Source: Deltaproteobacteria bacterium (lineage in GTDB: Bacteria > Desulfobacterota > Binatia > HRBIN30). From it: a stretch of 39,098 bases of DNA. Under the pieces are notes generated by a model, which had not been told where the DNA came from, did not search any database, and saw only the letters and a list, made by a program, of their open reading frames with translations. Made by a program: the position numbers and the translations under genes. Shown one piece after another: positions 25,023-33,765 of this stretch (the stretch's first letter is position 1; every line of letters begins with the position of its first letter). The stretch lies in the NCBI GenBank assembly GCA_016200585.1, contig JACQEN010000120.1, positions 1-39,098 on the forward strand, given 5' to 3'.

Positions 25023-26642
25023 ATGATTCGACTCGACCAAATCAGCTTGCAGCACGGCCGGCAGATCCTCTTCGTCGACGCGGTGGCGGCGATTCACCGT
25101 GGCGAAAAGGTCGGGCTCGTCGGACCCAACGGCGCCGGCAAGTCGACGATCTTCCGGCTGATCACCCGGGAAGAGATACCTGACGACGGCCAGGTATCGA
25201 TCGATCGCGGTGTCAGCATCGGCTACTTCAGTCAGGACGTCGGCGAGATGAGCGGGCGTCCCGTCGTCGCCGAAGTGATGGACGGAGCCGGTCCGGTATC
25301 GCAAGTCGCCGCCGAGCTGCGTGCTCTGGAGCACGCCATGGCCGACCCGGCACGTGCCGACGACATGGACGAGATCGTCGAACGCTACGGCGAAGTGCAA
25401 GGCCGCTTCGAGGATCTCGGCGGCTACGCTCTCGAAGCGCGGGCCCGCGAAGTGCTAGCCGGGCTCGGGTTTTCGCAGGAGATGATGGACAACGACGTCG
25501 GCCGTCTCTCCGGCGGCTGGAAGATGCGCGTCGCCCTGGCGCGCATTCTGTTGATGCAGCCGGATGCCATGCTGCTCGACGAGCCGTCGAACCATCTCGA
25601 CATCGAATCGCTCATCTGGCTGGAGAACTTTCTGAAGACGTATGAAGGTGCGCTGTTGATGACCTCCCACGATCGCGAGTTCCTCAATCGCATCGTCAAA
25701 CGGGTCATCGAAATCGACGGCGGTGAGCTCACCAGCTACTCCGGCAACTACGACTTCTACGAAGCGCAGCGCGCTCAAAGCGAAGCCCAAGCCGAAGCCG
25801 CCTATCAGCGGCAGCAATCGAAGCTGGCGAAGGAAATGCGTTTCATCGAGCGCTTCAAAGCGCAAGCGGCAAAGGCTGCGCAGGTGCAATCGCGCGTCAA
25901 GCAGCTCGACAAGATCGAGAAGCTCGAGCCGCCGAAACGGCGCAGCACCCTGGTCTTCGACTTTCCTGCCTGCCCGCGCTCCGGCGACGACGTGGTCAAG
26001 ATCGAGCACATGAGCAAACGCTACGGTTCGAAGGTGATCTACGACGACCTGAGCTTGGTGATCCGGCGCCGCGAGCGCTGGTGCGTCATGGGCGTGAACG
26101 GCGCCGGCAAGTCGACTCTGCTGAAGCTCGTCGCCGGTGAAAGCGAGCCAGACGGTGGGACGATCGCACTCGGTGCCAGCGTCAAGCTCGGATACTTCGC
26201 ACAGCACAGCATGGAGGTGCTGCAACCGGAGCAAACGGTTCTGCAAACTCTTGAGCAATCCTTTCCGCTTGCCAGCGGCGGTTCACTGCGCGCCTTGGCC
26301 GGATGCTTCGGCTTCTCCGGTGACGACGTCGACAAGACCTGCCGCATCCTGTCCGGCGGCGAGAAGGCGCGCCTGGTGCTGGCGCGCATTCTCTACGAAC
26401 GCCCCAACTTCCTGGTGCTCGACGAACCGACGAATCATCTCGACGTGGCGACCAAGGACATGCTGATGTGCGCCCTCGACGACTACGACGGAACCATGCT
26501 CTTCGTCTCGCACGACCGCCGCTTCCTGGCACGCCTGTCGAACCGCGTCCTCGAGCTCAGCCCGGACGGCCCGATTCCCTACACCGGCGGCTATCTCGAA
26601 TACGTCGCCGCCAGCGGTCACGAAGCACCGGGGCTACGGTAG
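25023..26642 (+). CDS. ABC-F family ATP-binding protein
   Basis: A 539-residue protein with two ABC ATPase domains and no membrane segment, the ABC-F layout. Domain 1 has Walker A GPNGAGKST, signature LSGGWKMR and Walker B LLDEPSNHLD; domain 2 has GVNGAGKST, LSGGEKAR and VLDEPTNHLD. The linker (RQQSKLAKEMRFIERFKAQAAKAAQVQSR) is the charged helical interdomain segment that reaches into the ribosome in this family. ABC-F proteins act on translating ribosomes as translation factors or give antibiotic resistance; the housekeeping YbiT/Uup-like role is more likely here. No strong ribosome-binding site precedes ATG 25023. Confidence 0.95.
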   Translation: MIRLDQISLQHGRQILFVDAVAAIHRGEKVGLVGPNGAGKSTIFRLITREEIPDDGQVSIDRGVSIGYFSQDVGEMSGRPVVAEVMDGAGPVSQVAAELRALEHAMADPARADDMDEIVERYGEVQGRFEDLGGYALEARAREVLAGLGFSQEMMDNDVGRLSGGWKMRVALARILLMQPDAMLLDEPSNHLDIESLIWLENFLKTYEGALLMTSHDREFLNRIVKRVIEIDGGELTSYSGNYDFYEAQRAQSEAQAEAAYQRQQSKLAKEMRFIERFKAQAAKAAQVQSRVKQLDKIEKLEPPKRRSTLVFDFPACPRSGDDVVKIEHMSKRYGSKVIYDDLSLVIRRRERWCVMGVNGAGKSTLLKLVAGESEPDGGTIALGASVKLGYFAQHSMEVLQPEQTVLQTLEQSFPLASGGSLRALAGCFGFSGDDVDKTCRILSGGEKARLVLARILYERPNFLVLDEPTNHLDVATKDMLMCALDDYDGTMLFVSHDRRFLARLSNRVLELSPDGPIPYTGGYLEYVAASGHEAPGLR

Positions 26643-26696
26643 CAATGAATCGGGCGATGCCGCGAGCCGTAGCGCAATGAGTCGCAAGGCTCGCTC

Positions 26697-27707
26697 TCAA
26701 GACCGCGTGCGAAATTCGCGCGGCGACTTCCCGGTCCAGCGTTTGAACGCTCGCGAAAAGGCGCTGGTGTCGGCAAAACCGAGGACGAAGGCGACCTCGG
26801 TGACCGGCAGACGGCCCTCCTGGATGTAACTGCGCGCCAGGCTGGCACGCGCTTGGTTGAGGATCTCTTTGAACGAGGTTCCTTCCCCCGCAAGATGGCG
26901 CTGCAGGTTGCGCGGGCTCATGGCCAGCTTGCGGGCGATCGCTTGCTTGCTCGGTTCGCCGTTCGGCAGCGTTTCGATCAATGCCTGCTCGACGCGGCTC
27001 GACAAACCAACTTGCTTGACTCGCGCCAGATAGCGCACCACCACCTCGTCGTTCTGTCGCGCCAACTCGGCGTTTGCTGCCGGTAAGCGGCGCTCCAGAT
27101 CGGCACGCGCGTACTCGAGGAAGTTGGTTGGTTGGGCGAAGGCGACCGGGGCGCGAAACAGACGCTCGAAGGGCGCGCTGTTGGGTGGCTCAGGACGCTG
27201 CAGCGACACCGCCAATGGGTTCAGATCGCGGCTGCCATGCAGCAGTCGCGCTTGGCGCACGGTGACGGCGGCAAATGCGTCGACCGCTTCGAACGGCACC
27301 GCGCCCGGCCGGCTCGACACGTCGATAACGAAACGACAGCGCTCGCCCCCTTCTTCGAGGCTGAGCTGGACGACATCGCCGATCAGCCGACGGTAGCGGA
27401 TGATGCGCTCGATCGCCTCCTTCAACGTGGCGCTCGCCAACACCGCGTAGCCGAGCGCGTGGAAGGTGGTTTGCATCGGGAAGCGCGCGACGGTTAGACC
27501 GAAACAGGGGTCGCCGGTCGCTTCGACCGCAAGCTCCCAGAGTCGCGTCAGCGCCATCCGCTGCACACGCGCGTCGGGTTCTTGCAGCGACGCCGGGTCG
27601 ATCCCCGCTTGCTTGGCAATCGCCTGCGCGTCTAGACCTTGTGCTTCCAGCGCGCGCAGGATCGTCGCGCTCCAGCTGGCAATCGTCGATTGAGGCTGCG
27701 GGCTCAT
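26697..27707 (-). CDS. AraC family transcriptional regulator (OruR/ArgR-like)
   Basis: A 336-residue regulator with an N-terminal arabinose-binding-of-AraC type sensing domain (ATILRALEAQGLDAQAIAKQAGID and the FGLTVARFPMQTTFHALGYAVLAS segment) and a C-terminal AraC double helix-turn-helix (residues about 235-336: AIARKLAMSPRNLQRHLAGEG and VTEVAFVLGFADTSAFSRAFKRWTGKSPREFR). Start ATG 27707 is chosen because family members begin near here; the track start at 27860 crosses the divergent gene. It is transcribed away from the dioxygenase with 143 bases between, so it is the likely activator of that pathway, with the ring-cleavage substrate or product as ligand. Confidence 0.93.
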   Translation of the reverse strand: MSPQPQSTIASWSATILRALEAQGLDAQAIAKQAGIDPASLQEPDARVQRMALTRLWELAVEATGDPCFGLTVARFPMQTTFHALGYAVLASATLKEAIERIIRYRRLIGDVVQLSLEEGGERCRFVIDVSSRPGAVPFEAVDAFAAVTVRQARLLHGSRDLNPLAVSLQRPEPPNSAPFERLFRAPVAFAQPTNFLEYARADLERRLPAANAELARQNDEVVVRYLARVKQVGLSSRVEQALIETLPNGEPSKQAIARKLAMSPRNLQRHLAGEGTSFKEILNQARASLARSYIQEGRLPVTEVAFVLGFADTSAFSRAFKRWTGKSPREFRTRS

Positions 27708-27804
27708 GGGACCTGGGTTCGGGGTTGGGTGTCCTGTCTCGGGCAAGAATGTCTCTTCCGGCAAAGAAACTTGGCGCGGCCGGCAAAGCACGCCGCCCCA
27801 ATTG

Positions 27805-27819
27805 TTCGTATAGTACGAA
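27805..27819. promoter_or_regulatory. 15-bp perfect inverted repeat, candidate operator
   Basis: TTCGTA-TAG-TACGAA lies in the 143-base gap between the araC-type gene and the dioxygenase, 31 bases before the dioxygenase ATG. The centre contains TATAGT, a fair -10 hexamer, so a bound protein would overlap the promoter. AraC proteins usually bind direct repeats, so a different regulator such as a TetR type is also possible. Confidence 0.5.
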
Positions 27820-27850
27820 GCGTCGCAAGTTCTATCCAGCGGGAGGAGAC

Positions 27851-28789
27851 ATGAGCACACCGATCATACGAGTCAGAGATATGGCGTTTCCACGTTTCCA
27901 GGTTCCCGATCTCGACCAGATGGAGGCATTCCTCACCGCCTTCGGCATGCAGCGCTCGACACGTACGGCCGACGCCCTGTACATGCGCGGTAGCGACGGC
28001 CAGCACCACGTCCACGTCAGCCACCTGGGGCCGGCGGCGTTTGTCGGGCTCTCCTTCTGGGCCACCAGCCATGACGATCTCGAGACGCTGGCTCGTGGCA
28101 CCCGAACCAGGGTCGAGCCCACCAACGAACCGGGCGGCGGTGCAGTCGTCCACCTGCGCGACCCCGACGGTCGCCGGATTGACGTCGTCCACGGCCTCGC
28201 CGAGTTGGAGACCTTGCCGCTGCGCTCCCATCCGGCCCTCAACACCGGCGTCGAACGGCCGCGGATAGGAACGCTGCAACGAGTCGCTTCCGGACCCGCA
28301 CAGGTCAAACGCTGCGGCCACGCCGCCATCAAGACAACCGATCTCGCGACCTTGTCGCGTTGGTACGGCGAAACGCTCGGCATGCTGGTTTCCGACGACA
28401 TCTACATGGAAGGTCCGGACAAACCCATGGGCCGTTTCGTCCGTTGCGATCGCGGCTCCGAACCGGCCGACCACCACACGCTGCTGCTGCTCGAGACACC
28501 CGAGGTGAAGCTCGGGCATGTCGCCTACGAGGTCGCTGATTTCGACGACCTCATGGTTGGTCACGATCACCTCCAAGCCAATGGTCATGGCGGACGGCCG
28601 TACTGGGGCATTGGAAGGCACATCCTGGGCGGACAAATCTTTGACTACTGGAAGGATCCCTTCGGCTTCACCATCGAGCACTGGACCGACAGCGATCTGC
28701 TGCGTGCCGACACGGCGCCGGGAGCGCATCACATCCTCAATGCGCTGAGCCAGTGGGGCCCCATGCCGCCGCCGGATTTGGATTTCTAG
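27851..28789 (+). CDS. Extradiol ring-cleavage dioxygenase (type I, VOC family)
   Basis: A 312-residue two-module vicinal-oxygen-chelate protein of the catechol 2,3-dioxygenase/BphC class, which opens a catechol ring beside the hydroxyls using Fe(II) and O2. The second module carries the metal triad: His157 (KRCGHAAIK), His223 (KLGHVAYEV) and Glu276 (FTIEHWTD). Length and spacing fit BphC/HsaC-like enzymes. ATG 27851 follows GGGAGGAG closely. It is the first gene of a co-directional set with an SDR and a flavin monooxygenase, next to a divergent AraC regulator. This is the layout of an aromatic or steroid-ring degradation unit. The substrate is not clear from sequence. Confidence 0.92.
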   Translation: MSTPIIRVRDMAFPRFQVPDLDQMEAFLTAFGMQRSTRTADALYMRGSDGQHHVHVSHLGPAAFVGLSFWATSHDDLETLARGTRTRVEPTNEPGGGAVVHLRDPDGRRIDVVHGLAELETLPLRSHPALNTGVERPRIGTLQRVASGPAQVKRCGHAAIKTTDLATLSRWYGETLGMLVSDDIYMEGPDKPMGRFVRCDRGSEPADHHTLLLLETPEVKLGHVAYEVADFDDLMVGHDHLQANGHGGRPYWGIGRHILGGQIFDYWKDPFGFTIEHWTDSDLLRADTAPGAHHILNALSQWGPMPPPDLDF

Positions 28790-28823
28790 AAAAACCGTCG
28801 AAGGTCGAGGAGTCGAAGAGTCC

Positions 28824-29603
28824 ATGGACCTCGGAATCAAAGATCGCCGCGCGATCGTCTGTGCATCGAGCAAGGGGCTCGGCAGGGCTTGCGCGCTGGC
28901 TCTGGCGCGCGAAGGCGTTCACCTGACGCTCAACGGGCGCAACGCCGAAGCGCTTGAAGAAGCGGTGGCTGAAATCCATGCGGCCAGTACTGTTCGCGTC
29001 GCTACGGTCGTCGGCGACATCACTCTGGAAGAGACGCGCCAGGCGCTGGTTGCCGCCTGCCCCGAGCCGGACATTCTGGTCAACAACAATGGCGGCCCGC
29101 TGCCCGGACGGTTCCAGGATTGGAACCGCGACGTATGGATTGCGGCGCTCGATGCAAACATGCTTGCCCCGATTGCAATGATCCGCGCCGTCATCGACGG
29201 CATGGTCGAGCGTCGTTTCGGCCGCATCGTCAACATCACCTCGGCGATGGTGAAGGCGCCGCTGGCTCCGATGGGTCTGTCGACCGGTGCACGCGCCGGG
29301 CTCACCTCGCTATGCAAAGCCCTGTCGCGCGAGGTCGCCTACGCCAACGTCACCATCAATAACCTGCTGCCCGAACGTATCGACACCGATCGCCAACGCT
29401 TCATGGCGCAATTGTCGGCGAGCTTGAACGGGCAGTCGATCGACGAAGCCTACGAGCGGATTCGCGCTTCGATCGCCGCCAAACGATTGGGCCGGCCCGA
29501 AGAGCTCGGTGCCGCCTGCGCGTTCTTGTGCTCGGCGCACGCCGGCTTCATCTCCGGCCAGAATCTACAACTCGATGGCGGAACGTATCCCGGGATCATT
29601 TGA
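28824..29603 (+). CDS. SDR family oxidoreductase with atypical active site
   Basis: A 259-residue protein of the FabG-like SDR group. The nucleotide-binding turn is CASSKGLGRA instead of TGxxxGxG, NNNGG replaces NNAG, and the catalytic Ser is present in NITSAM. The usual YxxxK is SxxxR (Ser153 and Arg157 in LSTGARAGL), so the Tyr/Lys pair needed for hydride-transfer chemistry is missing. This LSxGARAGL pattern marks a recognised SDR subgroup of unclear activity. It lies 34 bases after the dioxygenase with GAGGAG before ATG 28824, so it probably serves the same pathway, perhaps binding NAD(P) without classical catalysis. Confidence 0.9.
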   Translation: MDLGIKDRRAIVCASSKGLGRACALALAREGVHLTLNGRNAEALEEAVAEIHAASTVRVATVVGDITLEETRQALVAACPEPDILVNNNGGPLPGRFQDWNRDVWIAALDANMLAPIAMIRAVIDGMVERRFGRIVNITSAMVKAPLAPMGLSTGARAGLTSLCKALSREVAYANVTINNLLPERIDTDRQRFMAQLSASLNGQSIDEAYERIRASIAAKRLGRPEELGAACAFLCSAHAGFISGQNLQLDGGTYPGII

Positions 29604-29650
29604 TGGATGTCCAAATTGAATTGTTCGCTTTTGTGTGAGGTAGACCGAGC

Positions 29651-31327
29651 ATGAAAGATGTCTCGACTACGGTGCTGATCGTCGGCGGCGGGCCAACGGG
29701 CCTGACGGCCGGCATCCTCCTGGCACGGCTCGGTATCGATCATCTTATCGTCGAACGGCGGCCGGGTCCGCAACGCGCTCCGGCGGCGCACGTGGTCAAC
29801 GCGCGCACCTTCGAAATCTGGCGCCAGGGCGGTGTCGACATGGACGCCATCTTCGCCGCCGCAAAGGATCCGCGCGACGCGGGCACGGTGTATTGGGTCA
29901 CACGGCTGGGCGGTGAAATCCTCGGCCGGCTGCCGTACGAACGGCAGGGCGATGAGGTGCTGGCTTTGACGCCGACGCCGTTACGCAATGTTTCCCAGCA
30001 TCGCCTCGAACCGATTCTGCTCGATTCGCTGCAGCGTGCCGGTACCGCCCCACGCTACTCGCACCAATGGGAGTCGGCCGAGCAGTCCGGCGCAGACGTC
30101 GTCTCGCGGGTTCGGGGAATCGACGGTGGCGAGACCTATGAAGTCCGCAGCCGCTATCTGCTCGCCGCCGATGGTGCCGGCAGCCCGGTCCGCAAGTCGA
30201 TCGGCATCCAACCAATCGGACCCGACCGTATCCAGAGCTTCGTCATGATTCACTTCGAGGCCAACCTGCGGCCGATCGTCGGCGATTGTCCCGGCGTTCT
30301 CTACTGGGTCTCCGATCCGCAGTGTGCCGGAACGTTCGTCGCCCACGACATCGATCGCGAATGGGTATTCATGCACAGCTGGGATCCGGACCACGAATCG
30401 ATCGCCACGTACGACGCGGCGCACTGCGAGAACATCGTCCGTCGAGCCATCGCGCGCGACGACGTCGAGCTGACGATCCGTACGGTTGCTCCTTGGATGA
30501 TGACTTCGCAGACGGCCGAGCACTATCGCGACCGGCGCATTTTTCTGGCCGGTGATGCGGCGCATCGCTTTCCGCCTACCGGTGGCCTCGGGCTGAACAC
30601 CGGCGTCCAAGACGCGCACAACCTGGTGTGGAAAATTGCCGCAGTCGAAAAGGCTTGGGCTGGGACTCGACTGCTCGACACCTACGAGCAAGAGCGCCAG
30701 CCGATCGCGCACTACAACGCCGAACAGAGTTTCCGAAACGCCATGCGCATCCTCGAGGTGCCGCAGGCCATGGGTACGATGGAAGAACCCGAACGGGCGC
30801 GGCAGCATTTTGCGCGGATGCTCGTCGATCCGCTGCGGCGCGCGGCGGTGGAATCGGCCATCGCCAACCAGGCCGAGCACTTCGACATGCTCGGTCTGCA
30901 ACTCGGCTATGCGTACGAAACCGGAGCTCTAGTCGCCGATGGAACGGAGCGACTCCTACCGGCGAACCCCGTACGTGAATTCCTTCCGAGCAGCCGACCC
31001 GGGTCGCGTCTGCCGCATGGTTGGGTGGAAAGCGAAGGGCGGCGCGTTTCCACCCTCGACCTCATCGCGCTCGACAGCCTCACCGCGATCGTCGGCACCG
31101 CTGGAGCCGCGTGGATCGAAGCGATTCGGGACCTCCGCGTGCCGATTCGCGTGCGACAAATCGGGCTCGACGTCGGCGATCGCGACGGTTGGTGGATCTC
31201 CGTGGCGCAGATGGAGCCTGACGGGGTGCTCCTCGTGCGCCCCGACCAACACGTCGCGTTTCGTTCCCGCGCCGGCGTTCGAGACGCGCAGGCAACCCTT
31301 CGCGAAGCCGTCTCGTCGATGCTCTGA
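29651..31327 (+). CDS. Class A FAD-dependent aromatic monooxygenase
   Basis: A 558-residue flavin hydroxylase of the MhpA/PheA/TfdB group, which adds one oxygen atom to an aromatic ring using NAD(P)H and O2. The FAD motifs are complete: VLIVGGGPTGLTAG near residues 8-21, the DG motif LLAADGAGSPVRKS, and RIFLAGDAAHRFPPTGGLGLNTGVQD for the ribityl/pyrophosphate site. The C-terminal 150 residues form the thioredoxin-like domain typical of phenol-hydroxylase relatives. It is the third gene of the dioxygenase set, 47 bases after the SDR. Together the genes could hydroxylate and then cleave an aromatic ring, though the substrate is unknown. Confidence 0.93.
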   Translation: MKDVSTTVLIVGGGPTGLTAGILLARLGIDHLIVERRPGPQRAPAAHVVNARTFEIWRQGGVDMDAIFAAAKDPRDAGTVYWVTRLGGEILGRLPYERQGDEVLALTPTPLRNVSQHRLEPILLDSLQRAGTAPRYSHQWESAEQSGADVVSRVRGIDGGETYEVRSRYLLAADGAGSPVRKSIGIQPIGPDRIQSFVMIHFEANLRPIVGDCPGVLYWVSDPQCAGTFVAHDIDREWVFMHSWDPDHESIATYDAAHCENIVRRAIARDDVELTIRTVAPWMMTSQTAEHYRDRRIFLAGDAAHRFPPTGGLGLNTGVQDAHNLVWKIAAVEKAWAGTRLLDTYEQERQPIAHYNAEQSFRNAMRILEVPQAMGTMEEPERARQHFARMLVDPLRRAAVESAIANQAEHFDMLGLQLGYAYETGALVADGTERLLPANPVREFLPSSRPGSRLPHGWVESEGRRVSTLDLIALDSLTAIVGTAGAAWIEAIRDLRVPIRVRQIGLDVGDRDGWWISVAQMEPDGVLLVRPDQHVAFRSRAGVRDAQATLREAVSSML

Positions 31328-31353
31328 AGGTTGCGCCGCTACCAGGTCTCAGC

Positions 31354-32403
31354 TCAGTGCACGCCCTTGAATGCAACGCTGGTGTTCTTCTTGATCAAGC
31401 TACCGCTGTACGCGTCGCCCCAGCAGTTGGCGTTTTCCGAGTTGATCAGTTGTGCCGTAACCGTACCGGCTGCTGTGAATGGCAACGATAGCGGGACGCC
31501 GATCGCGTCGCCGGTTCCTATCGCGGTCATCTTGGCGTTGACCTTGGTGGGCGAGTTGGCAGCTAGGATCAGGGTCTGCAGGGACTTCGACTCCGGGTCC
31601 TTGTACTTGAAGCCTGTCGTGGTGGTCGCCCACAGGGCGCTGGTCGGAACACGTAGAGCACCGGCAAGCGCAGAGTCGGCATACAAACAGAGAGTGTAGG
31701 CGGCAGTGGTTTGAGGATTCCCGAAGTCGGCTGCGCTTGCCGTGCCTTTCGACCAGACGAAGCTCAGGTGCTGCTTGGCGCCGTTGCTGATCACCAGCTT
31801 GCTGGCGCCAGGCGAGGAGCAAACGCTGGGCGTCGCCGGGCAGAGAGTGTTGTTGATCGTTGCCAGGTGAGCCACGACCGCCGAATCGCCGGTCTGCAGC
31901 CCATTGTGATTGACGGCATTGCCCCAACCTGTGAGCAGCGCCGCGCTGGCAAACGGATCCGGCGCGTCGGGAGCCGTCCAACTGAAAGTAAAGATGGTGG
32001 TCCCGCTCGTGCCTTGTTTCGGCGCCGTATGCGTCAGCTCGTTCTGACCCGATATAGGATTGGGTAGCAGGTGGGTCTCGCCGTCGACCGGGGCCAGGTC
32101 GCCCTCATCGGTTGCGACGTTCATACCGGCGTAGGTCTGCACGCCCGGGTTGCTGACCGTCAAGGTGTAGATGTTGGTTGATCCGGGAGTGACCAGCGCT
32201 GGCCCAGTCATTTGAACGATCGGCTTCGCCGCTTTGGGCGGGGCGCCGCCCGCCGTATGGCAGGCAGAGTTGTTGCAGCCGGTATTGGCTTTCGGAAACA
32301 AGTTGCTGGTGATGCCAGCCGAACGCGCGTACGCCGTCGGCGCCACGGTCATCAACAGCACCGCGGCCAGCGCGGGTGCGCGAAATGATCGAATCGATTT
32401 CAT
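31354..32403 (-). CDS. Exported protein with CX4CH motif and Ig-like domain
   Basis: A 349-residue exported protein. ATG 32403 (MKSIRSFRAPALAAVLLMTVAPTAYARS) gives a clear signal peptide and follows GGGGAGG; the track start 13 codons earlier adds nothing. Near the mature N-terminus is NTGCNNSACHTAGG, a CX4CH motif that may be a non-standard c-haem site or the start of a secreted-anchor domain of the Reelin-like type (VTPGSTNIYTLTVSNPG follows). The rest is beta-rich with Ala/Thr/Ser and several Cys pairs. It lies 54 bases after the four-haem cytochrome on the same strand, so the two are probably cotranscribed and may share an extracytoplasmic electron-transfer or anchoring role. No catalytic motif is seen. 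Confidence 0.75.
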   Translation of the reverse strand: MKSIRSFRAPALAAVLLMTVAPTAYARSAGITSNLFPKANTGCNNSACHTAGGAPPKAAKPIVQMTGPALVTPGSTNIYTLTVSNPGVQTYAGMNVATDEGDLAPVDGETHLLPNPISGQNELTHTAPKQGTSGTTIFTFSWTAPDAPDPFASAALLTGWGNAVNHNGLQTGDSAVVAHLATINNTLCPATPSVCSSPGASKLVISNGAKQHLSFVWSKGTASAADFGNPQTTAAYTLCLYADSALAGALRVPTSALWATTTTGFKYKDPESKSLQTLILAANSPTKVNAKMTAIGTGDAIGVPLSLPFTAAGTVTAQLINSENANCWGDAYSGSLIKKNTSVAFKGVH

Positions 32404-32457
32404 GTCTACCTCCCCTGCAATCTCTAATGTAGTTCGGGTCAACCGAAACAGAACTGT

Positions 32458-33765
32458 TCAACCACCGAGCGGACAGAAATTCTGATGTACGTAACCGGCG
32501 ATGCCGCCGATGTTGGTTGCCGTCAGCTCGGGAAACGGCGGCATGGCATCGCTGCCAAATTGAACCTTCTCCAGGAAATCGTTCGTACCGGTGCAGCGGA
32601 TGTTCGGCCCGAAAATGTTGTCGGCGTTGCGCCCGCCGCCGGCCGTGGCGCCGTGACAGGTCGCGCAATTCGAAGCGAAGCGGTCCCCCGGCAAACCGCT
32701 GCACAGAGAAGCAAGATAGGCGACCAACTGATCCACCTGAGAATCCGGCATCGCCGAAGCCGGGAAGATCGGCATCAAGCCACTGCCGCGACCGCGGCGA
32801 ACAGCGTTGAAGATGCGGCTTCTCACGGTGCATTGGATGTTCGGCCGTCCTGCCGTGCCCGCGGCATTGCTGCTGTGGCAGGGCGCGCAGTTGCCGGCGA
32901 ACAGCTCAGGTCCCGTGGGGGCAGGGCAAAGACTGTCGAGGAAGCTCTGGATGACGGCAATGTCAGCGTCGGCGAGACTCGCAAAGGCCGGCATGGTACC
33001 GAGCGCACCCGTGGCGCCGTTGCGTACCGTATCGTGAATGCTCTTGTTGCAATGGATGTCGGGACCAACGAGACCGCGGGCATCGCTGCCGTGACACGAT
33101 GCGCAATTGCTCGCGAACAGATCGGTGGGGTTCGAGACCGGACACAGCCCGTCCAGGAAGCTCTGGATCGAAGCGATCTCGGAATCGGTGAGGGCCGTGA
33201 ACGCCGGCATAGTCCCGAGCGGACCCATTCGGCCGTTGCGGACGGTATCGTGGATACTCTTGTTGCAATGAATGTCCGGACCGACCAAACCGCGCGCGTT
33301 GCCACCGTGACAACCGACACAGTTCTGGGAGAACAAGCTGCCACCCGGCCCGCCGGCACCGGGTAGAACGAACGCGAGCGTCCCGCGACGATGGAGACCG
33401 CGAGTCCAAATCCAGACTCTTCCCGTCGGCCCACCCGCTTCTACCTTGCCCGCCCACAGGAACTTGGCCCCTGCAGAGTTCTTCCCGCGCAGACGAAACC
33501 GCCGTCCATTGGTTTTGCCCTGTACGGAGAACGTTCCCGTTAGCGTCGGTTCCGGCATGTTGACGGTGATCGTACCGGTCATGACCTTGCTCATTTGTGT
33601 CAGTGTACCGTTGGCAGTCAGGTTCGCAGGTGGCTTGTTGATCGTCAGCTGGCCGTCGTAGTTCGACGACAGATCCCCCCGGGAAGTTTGCGCTCGCAGG
33701 AGGCACGACGCGACAGCCAAAACGACAGCTGCGGCACGCGATCGGGTCGATAGAGATGCTGTCAC
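32458..33765 (-). CDS. Exported four-haem c-type cytochrome with repeated domains
   Basis: A 435-residue exported protein with four CxxCH haem motifs: CVGCH (residue 149), CASCH (221), CAPCH (293) and CATCH (367), spaced 72, 72 and 74 residues apart. Each is followed by a Met-containing ligand loop (GTMPAF, GTMPAF, LMPIFP, AMPPFP), so these are four class I-like domains. Domains 1 and 2 share GLVGPDIHCNKSIHDTVRNG almost exactly and look recently duplicated. The N-terminal 120 residues are beta-rich with no haem motif. GTG 33765 is chosen because AAAGGAG sits six bases upstream and a signal peptide (AAAVVLAVASCLLRAQ) follows; the track start adds 57 residues with no signal. The role is periplasmic or extracellular electron transfer by inference. 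Confidence 0.9.
   Translation of the reverse strand: MTASLSTRSRAAAVVLAVASCLLRAQTSRGDLSSNYDGQLTINKPPANLTANGTLTQMSKVMTGTITVNMPEPTLTGTFSVQGKTNGRRFRLRGKNSAGAKFLWAGKVEAGGPTGRVWIWTRGLHRRGTLAFVLPGAGGPGGSLFSQNCVGCHGGNARGLVGPDIHCNKSIHDTVRNGRMGPLGTMPAFTALTDSEIASIQSFLDGLCPVSNPTDLFASNCASCHGSDARGLVGPDIHCNKSIHDTVRNGATGALGTMPAFASLADADIAVIQSFLDSLCPAPTGPELFAGNCAPCHSSNAAGTAGRPNIQCTVRSRIFNAVRRGRGSGLMPIFPASAMPDSQVDQLVAYLASLCSGLPGDRFASNCATCHGATAGGGRNADNIFGPNIRCTGTNDFLEKVQFGSDAMPPFPELTATNIGGIAGYVHQNFCPLGG

Noticed and set aside
27704-28873. 389-residue minus-strand ORF
   Set aside because: Antisense of the dioxygenase, whose metal ligands and ribosome-binding site are clear.
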